The notes under the pieces: generated by a model
Told to the model about the DNA's origin: nothing
Databases searched by the model: none
What the model saw: the letters and a program-made list of their open reading frames with translations, nothing else
Shown here: positions 7,430 through 13,310 of the stretch, one piece after another
Layout: every line of letters begins with the position of its first letter
How positions within the stretch are numbered: position 1 is the first letter of the stretch
Translations under genes and position numbers: made by a program
Origin: Dehalococcoidia bacterium
GTDB taxonomy: Bacteria > Chloroflexota > Dehalococcoidia > JACQUA01
Assembly (NCBI GenBank): GCA_030689845.1
Contig: JAUYHV010000056.1
Coordinates: 1 to 15,903 of the forward strand
Length of the DNA stretch: 15,903 nt
Direction of reading: 5' to 3'

Positions 7430-8260
7430 TTATTCTTTTAGTCTCTTTTGCTTTTCCGGTTGCTTCAAATAATTTTCTTTGGAGACGATTGACTTCCCTA
7501 ATCTCTTTTCAAGTTTTTTTCGTGCTCCGCCGGCAATATTGCCGCCGGCTTTGGCGTCTTTTTGCAGTTTAGCTACGCCTTTTGAATCTTCCGTCCTGTG
7601 AATTTCGGTGGTTGCCCGCTCTCCCAGCATGGTAAAAATCAATTCCAGGTCGTTCATATGGTCTCGCAAATTTTGCCTTTTTAACCGTTTCAATTTTTTA
7701 TATTCGCCCGGAGTTATACCAAACGTTGCTCTGGAGATTTCCGCGGTTAAAATTTCATAGTCTTTTTGTTCTGTTGCTTCCCGTTTTTGCCACTCATCAG
7801 TTAACTCTTCACGGATGGCAATGCCCCGCATCCTTTTTTCAATCCAGTCATCAGAATATCCTTTCAGTTTATAAAGCATCCGCGTTCTTTTGGTGGCAAG
7901 TTCAGGATTCTCAATTTCCTGCACCCGTTCATAACCTACTTTTGCCAGCCAGCGTTTGAACGGCTCGGCTTTTGGCGATGGAATTGACTGAATTATCCTG
8001 AAAATCGCCTCTGTATCTGCGCAGTCTGTAAGATATTTTTTGCCATCGCTTGCTTCTATTTTCAGTTGTCCGATTTTTTCGGACACCTCACCATATCCTT
8101 CTTCTGTTAGCTTTTTCTTTAAATCATTCCAGTATTTTCTTGGCCTATCGGTACCAGTCAAGGCTTCAATAATATCAACAATAGAAAACCACCATTCATT
8201 TTTATGAATGGTTCTCCTTATTTTTTTACCCTTGAATAATGCAATTTTTGTATTATCCAT
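7430..8260 (-). CDS. Bro-N domain (phage antirepressor/DinD-like) protein within the R-M operon
   Basis: A 276-residue protein with an N-terminal Bro-N domain (about residues 1-110: KIRRTIHKNEWWFSIVDIIE, a TD-x-x-x-T-E-type segment, then IQSIPSPKAEPFKRWLAKVG). The C-terminal part is charged and helical (about 115-276) and resembles the chromosomal Bro-N/antirepressor proteins found scattered in bacteria. Bro-N domains bind DNA in phage antirepressors and baculovirus BRO proteins; the role here is not known. It starts 1 nt after the mod stop, with GGGAG (8265-8269) inside the end of mod, and ends 2 nt before res, so all three genes are one transcription unit. Possible roles are regulator of the R-M genes or an accessory defence factor. 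It is not a methylase, nuclease or specificity subunit by any motif I can see. Confidence 0.75.
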   Translation of the reverse strand: MDNTKIALFKGKKIRRTIHKNEWWFSIVDIIEALTGTDRPRKYWNDLKKKLTEEGYGEVSEKIGQLKIEASDGKKYLTDCADTEAIFRIIQSIPSPKAEPFKRWLAKVGYERVQEIENPELATKRTRMLYKLKGYSDDWIEKRMRGIAIREELTDEWQKREATEQKDYEILTAEISRATFGITPGEYKKLKRLKRQNLRDHMNDLELIFTMLGERATTEIHRTEDSKGVAKLQKDAKAGGNIAGGARKKLEKRLGKSIVSKENYLKQPEKQKRLKE

Positions 8261-8261
8261 A

Positions 8262-11200
8262 TTACTCCCACCAAATCAGCGGCTTTATCAACTTATAATC
8301 TAAATCTTTGATATTGATTTTGGTTCCGTCTTCAAACTCCACTTCGTAATTCCCCTTTTCCAAAGGGGTGTCCGAAGGACAGGGTATTATTTTCTTTATC
8401 CATTTTCCCGTCAGGTTTGAAAGAGTCTCAGCAATATCAATGCTTGTCCCGAGCGGAGCCGAGGGATCAGGGTAAAGTTTGGGCAAATCAACTTTGACTT
8501 TTTCTTTTTTGTACTCGATTTCCAGCGCTTTGAGCATTTTTTCGTCTTTCATAAAGACATATTGCTGGTATGGAGTTTTTGAAGGGGAATTAAAGAAATC
8601 GCCGTCCTCATATTTGCAATTAGCCAGCGCTTCTTCATACTGCTCAAGCTCGTAATACTTGAAAAACCCTCCACCTTGATAGTCTTTTATTTCTTTTGAA
8701 ACTCCACCGTCATCATAGGCAAGAACTTTTTTCATCCGGGGCATAATCTCTGTATAGAAGTGTTGCCCCATTTCTACGCCCAACCACTTTAATCCAAGCT
8801 TATGAGCCACACGTATAGTTGTACCTGAACCCAAAAAGAAATCAAAAACATAGTGTTCATGATTATTTGCCCCAACACTTAAAGCTCTTTCTAACAAATA
8901 CTCTGAGTTTTCAGTACTAAAAGCACTCCCAGACACATAACTTGGAATATCGCTCCAATTACTATTCACAAACACGTCTGGAGAACCCAAATATTCGACT
9001 TTAAAATCGTAAGAATTACATTCAATGCAATCATCAACCACATTTACTCCATGAAAAACCGTCTGATCTTTTATATCATAGAACTTAAAACGGTTCGGTT
9101 TTTTCTTCATATAAAAATTTAGTTCATTTGTGTTTTTCGCTTTATAATATATTGCTCCACATTTACCGCATTTCAATCTTAAAAACTTTTCATCCAAGAG
9201 TTTATCTACTTTTTCTTGCTTTAAAGAATAATGCTGACCAGCCGGAGGTGTAAGCTTTTTTCCAAGGAATATTCTTTCTCTCGGTCTCCTTTCGCCACCC
9301 ATTAAAAATGATGTCCATTGAATATTTGCGATTGACCTTTTCGTCTGCACTTTATTTACAGAGAAACCTGGATTCCCGTATAAATATAGACTTTCAGTTG
9401 TAGTTTCAAGTTTATTCGGAGAGCCAACATCCTCGCGGCCTCTTTGAATAGTAATTTCATTCTTTAAATTACTTTCAAATATTGAATCCATTAACTGCCT
9501 AACAATCCAATTCCCGTTATAATCGCAGCGGACAAAAATGCTTCCTTTCTTATCTAAAACATCTTTTGCAAGTTTTAGCCGGTTCTCTAAAAGCGTTGCC
9601 CAGTTCGCGTCTTTATAGTTTGTGCGATACAGAAACTGGTCCGATGAGTCCAGGTTAAATGGCGGATCAATATAAATCGTCTGCACTTTTTCCTTAAACT
9701 TCGGAAGGATGGTGTTTAGCGCCTGGTAGTTTTCGCTTTTAATCAACCAACCATCCAGCGACTTATCCAGATCATCAAATTGACTTAAAATTTCGAGTTC
9801 TAAATCCTTGAAATACCTGGTATCAACTGGCAAATGTTCATATTTTGGGTTTAATTCCCCTTTTCCTGAAAGGGGTGTCTGCGAAGCAGACGGGGTATTC
9901 AATACCTCCCCAGCTTCGCTGGTACTCCTTTTATAAAAAGGAGAATCATTAATCGTATTTTCAATTTGTTTGAAAACCTCATTTAAGGATTTCTTTATAT
10001 CTATGTCTTTAAAATGTAACACAGTAAGACCTAATGATTGCAGATACCTATCTCTTTCTTCATCATATTCACCTTTAAAATCATGACTTTCTCCGTCAAT
10101 TTCGATTACTAAATTGAATTTAGGACAGTGAAAATCCACAATATAATTTCCAATGACTTGCTGGCGGGTAAAGTCAAAACCTGACATCTGTCCCTGTTTT
10201 AACTTATTCCAAAGCAGGACTTCCGATAAATCACCTGCTTTGCGGAGTTCTCTTGCTTTTTGTTTCAATTTTGGATTAAAGGGAAGAACTGAATACCCCG
10301 TCATTCCTTCGGAATGCCCCCCCTTTTTCAAAGGGGAATTTTTGAATACGTCTTCTATTTTGAATGTTTCATCTACTATCCCAAGTTCTTTCCATTCCCT
10401 GATCTGTTCTTTTATCCCGGTATGTTTCAGTATATTTTGAATCAAAGAGATTGCTTTGTCGCTTCGCTCCTGGCAATGACAGCCAGAAACAATCCGGTCC
10501 ATGGTGAGCACATAATTGCTGTTTTTAACAAACTTCGGCTTGTTCCAGATTTTCACCAGTTCATCTTCAAACTGCGAGATGAAATCAATAATCTTAAAGG
10601 CAACGTCTTTCAGGATTTGCAGTTGATTAACCCTGTCCGCGCCCCATTCTTTTGCCCCCTCCCAGAAGTATTGATAGCTCCAGAGTTTAAATTGCTCCTG
10701 CAAAAACGCTCTGGCGTTTTTATTAATGAAGAAGTCCACTTCGCTTTGCTTTTCAAAAACCCTGAAGGCCCGTTCCAATTGTTCTCCGGTGATAGCAATG
10801 CCTTTTCTTTTCAGTGCCTTTAATATCTCGTCCTGTTTTGTTTTTGTGCCCTTTTCCGAATAAGCCACACCAAAAACAATTGTGTTGTCTTCGCGGACGT
10901 TGCTTAACTCGAAAATCAGCGAGCGTTTTTCATTAGCTTTTTTGTTTTCTGTTTTTGAAGCGTCAAAATAGAACTTGAATCCGTCAAACTCCACCGGCAG
11001 GCTCCTGAAAATCCGGTCGGTTTTGACATAGTAAAGCATCTGCGTTTTCCAGAAGAGAATGACATCTTTTTCATCGGTGTAGACCTTTTCATAGATGTTG
11101 TTATGAAACGGCGTGGAGTTGAAATAAATTGACCCGCTTTCGGTAAAATAGCGGCTGAAAAAGGAATGGAGCTTATCAAAAAGTTCATCTCTGAATTTAG

Positions 11201-11336
11201 GATGACTTTTTAGGGCCGCATCAATGTCTTTTTTAAGGATGTCTTCAATATTGCGGTAGTAATTTGATTTTATCCTCATCAAATTAACAAACCCGCCCTC
11301 GCCTTCAATCCTGGCTCCTGGCGCCGATAAACACAT
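8262..11336 (-). CDS. mod: Type III-like adenine-specific DNA methyltransferase (Mod) carrying an in-frame DUF559 insertion
   Basis: Site-specific methyltransferase of the R-M operon, 1024 residues as an open frame. Motif IV DPPF (residues 557-560) precedes motif I DFFLGSGTT (832-840), the beta-class order of Type III Mod enzymes. The N-terminal 330 residues form a family-specific helical domain. Between the motifs a zinc-ribbon-like CxxC pair (Cys723/726 and Cys770/773) sits in the likely target-recognition region. Residues about 333-495 are foreign: a complete DUF559 nuclease domain with flanking repeats interrupts DVFKN...NPKYEHLPVDT. Further repeat-derived peptides are CHCQERSDKAIS and PCPSDTPLEKG. 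The ATG at 11336 is probably not the original start: a 7-bp duplication displaces the native N-terminus, which begins at GTG 11373 in another frame. A downstream ATG at 11279 is another possible restart. Whether active protein is made is uncertain. Confidence 0.85.
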   Translation of the reverse strand: MCLSAPGARIEGEGGFVNLMRIKSNYYRNIEDILKKDIDAALKSHPKFRDELFDKLHSFFSRYFTESGSIYFNSTPFHNNIYEKVYTDEKDVILFWKTQMLYYVKTDRIFRSLPVEFDGFKFYFDASKTENKKANEKRSLIFELSNVREDNTIVFGVAYSEKGTKTKQDEILKALKRKGIAITGEQLERAFRVFEKQSEVDFFINKNARAFLQEQFKLWSYQYFWEGAKEWGADRVNQLQILKDVAFKIIDFISQFEDELVKIWNKPKFVKNSNYVLTMDRIVSGCHCQERSDKAISLIQNILKHTGIKEQIREWKELGIVDETFKIEDVFKNSPLKKGGHSEGMTGYSVLPFNPKLKQKARELRKAGDLSEVLLWNKLKQGQMSGFDFTRQQVIGNYIVDFHCPKFNLVIEIDGESHDFKGEYDEERDRYLQSLGLTVLHFKDIDIKKSLNEVFKQIENTINDSPFYKRSTSEAGEVLNTPSASQTPLSGKGELNPKYEHLPVDTRYFKDLELEILSQFDDLDKSLDGWLIKSENYQALNTILPKFKEKVQTIYIDPPFNLDSSDQFLYRTNYKDANWATLLENRLKLAKDVLDKKGSIFVRCDYNGNWIVRQLMDSIFESNLKNEITIQRGREDVGSPNKLETTTESLYLYGNPGFSVNKVQTKRSIANIQWTSFLMGGERRPRERIFLGKKLTPPAGQHYSLKQEKVDKLLDEKFLRLKCGKCGAIYYKAKNTNELNFYMKKKPNRFKFYDIKDQTVFHGVNVVDDCIECNSYDFKVEYLGSPDVFVNSNWSDIPSYVSGSAFSTENSEYLLERALSVGANNHEHYVFDFFLGSGTTIRVAHKLGLKWLGVEMGQHFYTEIMPRMKKVLAYDDGGVSKEIKDYQGGGFFKYYELEQYEEALANCKYEDGDFFNSPSKTPYQQYVFMKDEKMLKALEIEYKKEKVKVDLPKLYPDPSAPLGTSIDIAETLSNLTGKWIKKIIPCPSDTPLEKGNYEVEFEDGTKINIKDLDYKLIKPLIWWE
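8348..8388 (+). repeat. Two-hairpin palindromic repeat, copy A (solitary)
   Basis: AATTCCCCTTT then AAAGGGG forms stem 1 (8352-8358 with 8362-8368). TGTCC-GAA-GGACA forms stem 2 (8369-8381), and the tail GGGTATT ends the copy. It lies in frame in the 3' part of mod, giving the peptide PCPSDTPLEKGN, and shares its architecture with the copies that bound the DUF559 cassette. It is 41 bp, the shortest copy. Confidence 0.8.
8446..8467. repeat. Possible dispersed-repeat fragment in mod
   Basis: GTCCCGAGCGGAGCCGAGGG is like a GC-rich repeat common between genes in many bacterial genomes (recalled, not searched). Here it is read as DPSAPLGTS in Mod, just before IDIAETLSNLTGKWI. It stands out from the AT-rich surroundings. 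It could be native coding sequence. Confidence 0.4.
9853..9900 (+). repeat. Two-hairpin palindromic repeat, copy B1
   Basis: Stem 1 is CCCCTTT (9857-9863) with AAAGGGG (9869-9875). Stem 2 is GTCTGC-GAA-GCAGAC (9877-9891). The tail GGGGTATTC adjoins copy B2 in opposite orientation. It forms the right-hand end (in gene direction) of the DUF559 cassette. Confidence 0.85.
9901..9946 (-). repeat. Two-hairpin palindromic repeat, copy B2
   Basis: It reads on the minus strand in the same order as the other copies: stem 1 CTCCTTTT/AAAAGGAG (9925-9932 with 9936-9943), stem 2 CCAGC-GAA-GCTGG (9910-9922), tail GGGAGGTATT. It is the most diverged copy, yet both stems are perfect. It lies tail to tail with B1, so the junction GGGGTATT-CA-ATACCTCCC is itself nearly palindromic. 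Confidence 0.75.
10291..10340 (-). repeat. Two-hairpin palindromic repeat, copy C
   Basis: It reads on the minus strand: AATTCCCCTTT/AAAGGGG stem 1 (10330-10336 with 10320-10326), CATTCC-GAA-GGAATG stem 2 (10302-10316), tail GGGGTATTC. It forms the left-hand end of the DUF559 cassette and supplies the ATG (10304) that could start a free DUF559 protein. It is translated as NSPLKKGGHSEGMTGYS in Mod. Confidence 0.85.
10447..10480 (-). repeat. Dispersed repeat of the GTCATTGC...GCAATCT type, in frame in mod
   Basis: The minus strand reads GTCATTGCCAGGAGCGAAGC followed by GACAAAGCAATCTC, with ATTGC/GCAAT arms and a GCGAAGC centre. This motif is a familiar intergenic repeat in many bacteria (recalled, not searched). 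Here it is translated as CHCQERSDKAISL between MDRIVSG and IQNILKHTGIKEQ of Mod, where it is foreign to the surrounding protein. Confidence 0.7.
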
Positions 11337-11373
11337 CCTGAAGGGCTTTGTAAAACTTCTGTTCTTTTGTCAC
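11305..11373 (-). pseudogene. Frame-displaced native N-terminus of Mod
   Basis: From GTG 11373 the minus strand reads (M)TKEQKFYKALQDVFIGAR and then SQD-stop (TGA at 11305-11307). Deleting one copy of the 7-bp tandem duplication at 11309-11322 fuses this to RIEGEGGFVNLMRIKSNYY, the continuing Mod frame. The joined sequence looks like the usual N-terminus of this methyltransferase family (recalled, not searched). GGAGG lies about 13 nt before the GTG, rather far but the best in the area, and an in-frame TAA closes the frame further upstream. This is therefore the original 5' end of mod, now out of frame. Confidence 0.7.
11309..11322. repeat. 7-bp tandem duplication causing a frameshift in mod
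   Basis: TCCTGGC occurs twice back to back (11309-11315 and 11316-11322). Removing one unit restores a continuous Mod reading frame from GTG 11373. It may arise by replication slippage, so it could switch reversibly; it could also be a fixed mutation or an assembly error. Confidence 0.9.
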
Positions 11374-11449
11374 GGGAGTGTTAAATCCTCCACGAAAATG
11401 TTAATGATAATAACAAATTTCCGTTGTTTTTATATTATCCTATAGTAGT

Positions 11450-13225
11450 TCAACCAATTAACACGTCCAGGACGACTGTCTCACCCCCACGGACCAGCTC
11501 CACGGCTTTTTTTATAATCCCCGGTAAATCTTCCGGCCTGGTGGCTTTAATGCCTTTTGCCCCGCAGGCCTGGGCAATGAGGGTATATTCCGGGCTCGGT
11601 TTTAGCGACAGGCCTTCCATGCTCCCTGATTTTCCCAGGTTGCTGTCCGTCCCGTACAGGCCCATGGCCTCTTTCCTGATAGCATTATAGGCGCCGTTGT
11701 TAAAAATCACCGCCAGGAAAGGGGCCTGCCGGTTCCTCGATGTCCACAGGGCAGCGGTGGGACAGCCGTATATAAAGGCGCCGTCGCCAACCGCGGTCAC
11801 AACCAACTTATCCGGTTGGGCCAGTTTAAGGCCGATAGGCGCTCCCATGCCCCACCCCAGGTTTGTGCCTCCGCTGCGGAAGAAAGTACCCGGTTTTGAC
11901 CGTTGGAGATAACGCTGGAGAACGGCTGAATTGCTGGTTGTCTCTGCCAGAACAATATCCTCTTCTTTGAGTTCCCTGTTGATGCAGTAGCACAGCCACT
12001 CGGAAGAAATCGAGTTACCGCGGGATTTTTCCAGGGCGGCTTGCTCGTACCTCGATTTCCTGCGCTCCTTCTCCGTTTTCAGTTCTGCAAAACGCTGTTG
12101 AAACCTGGCTTTGTCTTCCGCCTTCACCATGACCGAAACCAGTTGCATTAACGAGGGGATGGCCTTGGCAGAGTCGCCCTGGAGCCGCATAGAGGCGGGG
12201 AAGTGCCAGAGCGGCATCGTGGCCTTGATGGGGTCGATATCTATATAAATAATCCTGGCGTCTTTTGACGGCCGAACGCTGGTCGGGATATACGGAATAT
12301 CGTGGTCTATGACCAGGAGCACGTCGGCCTTTCCGAGGGAATCCATGTCGGACCGCTCACCGCAGGAGGGATGCTCTGTCGGGAAATTCATGTAAGTTCC
12401 CGAGTTGATAACCCGCATCCCCAGGAACTCGGCCAGCTGCACCAGGGGGGCGACAGAGCTGTGGTTGCGGCCCGAGTAGCCCGTTACTCCCAGGGGGTGC
12501 TTGGCTTCAATCAACCAGCGGGCTGCCTGCCGCAGGCTCTCCGGGTCCGGCTGGGCGCTTTCCGCTACGGTGAAATCCCCGGGCGGCGGTATGACCACCC
12601 GGTCGATTTGTTCCATGAGTAGTTCCCTGGGAAGACCCAGGAAAACGGGCCCGGCCGGTTCCGTGGCCGCCACCTGGAAAGCCCGGTTCACTACAACGTG
12701 TATGTTTTCATTCATCTGGAGCTGGTAGTACCATTTTACATAATTACGAAGCGTTGCAGCCGGGTCGAGTTGTTCCTGGTACCACTGGGGATAGTTATCC
12801 CGGCCCCCGCGTTGTTCGTCCTTGAAAATACCCGAAGGGTAACCGGTGCATATAACCACTCCTATTCTGCCCCTCTGGGCGTTGTGCATAGCCCCGCCTA
12901 TCTGCTGGGGGCCGACATCGGCATGGACCATAACCACCTGGGGATGCCCGGTGGAAACATAGTATCCGTGGGCCGCGGACATGGCCACTGATTCATGGGG
13001 GCACAGTACCAGTTCCGGTGCGGGCTTTCCCTCGGACCTGTACCGGGCTATCGCTTCCAGGACGGGGAAGAGGTCGCTGCCCGGGTTAAAAAATATGTAT
13101 TTGACTCCATTGGAGTTGAAAAGCTCGATGAGGGCATCCGCCCCCTCTTGCACCGGGACTATATTCCCCCTGCTTCTGCTGTTATCAGTTTTGGCTGCCT
13201 GAGCACCGGGAGTATCCTTACTCAT
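11450..13225 (-). CDS. ThDP-dependent decarboxylase/acetolactate-synthase-like enzyme
   Basis: A thiamine-diphosphate enzyme of the acetolactate synthase/benzoylformate decarboxylase superfamily. The three usual domains are visible (numbering from the longer frame). The N-terminal Pyr domain has catalytic Glu80 in CPHESVAMSAAHGY. The central domain covers about 225-370. The C-terminal PP domain has the ThDP/Mg motif GDG (482-484) to NN (511-512). About 591 residues is typical. I prefer the ATG at 13225, because GGGG of AGAGGGGAA lies eight bases before it but only about three before the ATG at 13231. The substrate cannot be read; a 2-oxo acid (C-C cleavage or ligation) is expected. No small regulatory subunit of acetolactate synthase is near, which argues against a branched-chain biosynthesis role. 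It follows the molybdenum hydroxylase gene by about 85 bp on the same strand, so a shared operon and pathway are likely. Confidence 0.85.
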   Translation of the reverse strand: MSKDTPGAQAAKTDNSRSRGNIVPVQEGADALIELFNSNGVKYIFFNPGSDLFPVLEAIARYRSEGKPAPELVLCPHESVAMSAAHGYYVSTGHPQVVMVHADVGPQQIGGAMHNAQRGRIGVVICTGYPSGIFKDEQRGGRDNYPQWYQEQLDPAATLRNYVKWYYQLQMNENIHVVVNRAFQVAATEPAGPVFLGLPRELLMEQIDRVVIPPPGDFTVAESAQPDPESLRQAARWLIEAKHPLGVTGYSGRNHSSVAPLVQLAEFLGMRVINSGTYMNFPTEHPSCGERSDMDSLGKADVLLVIDHDIPYIPTSVRPSKDARIIYIDIDPIKATMPLWHFPASMRLQGDSAKAIPSLMQLVSVMVKAEDKARFQQRFAELKTEKERRKSRYEQAALEKSRGNSISSEWLCYCINRELKEEDIVLAETTSNSAVLQRYLQRSKPGTFFRSGGTNLGWGMGAPIGLKLAQPDKLVVTAVGDGAFIYGCPTAALWTSRNRQAPFLAVIFNNGAYNAIRKEAMGLYGTDSNLGKSGSMEGLSLKPSPEYTLIAQACGAKGIKATRPEDLPGIIKKAVELVRGGETVVLDVLIG

Positions 13226-13310
13226 ATTCATTTCCCCTCTTTTTATGGTTTAAATCCCGATAACGGGTGATAAAAAAAAAGACGGTTAATTTCCGATTGT
13301 GACCCCGGAT

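Larger units (their letters stand above)
9853..10340 (-). mobile_element. DUF559 nuclease cassette inserted in frame in mod, bounded by palindromic repeats
   Basis: The 488-bp segment begins and ends with inverted AATTCCCC (9853-9860) and GGGGAATT (10333-10340). It encodes a complete DUF559 domain on the minus strand: LPFNPKLKQKARELRKAG, then LLWNKLK, GNYIVDFHCP and LVIEIDGESH (Asp414, Glu416, His418 of the Mod frame), then LGLTVLHFKD. DUF559 belongs to the Vsr/PD-(D/E)XK nuclease group. An internal ATG at 10304, inside the repeat, would begin MTGYSVLPF, the expected start of a free-standing DUF559 protein. Copies of the two-hairpin repeat lie on both sides: one before the ORF and two, tail to tail, after it. 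The flanking Mod sequence is coherent once the segment is removed. Mobility is inferred from structure; no target duplication could be fixed. Confidence 0.75.

Noticed and set aside
8262..11373. CRISPR-like array from the repeated palindromes in mod
   Set aside because: The copies are few, in mixed orientation, irregularly spaced and self-complementary, and they vary in sequence; no spacer structure exists.
11406..11439. GATAATA/TATTATC inverted repeat between mod and the ThDP gene
   Set aside because: A weak AT-only stem with a long loop and no T-run on the minus strand; not a credible terminator.
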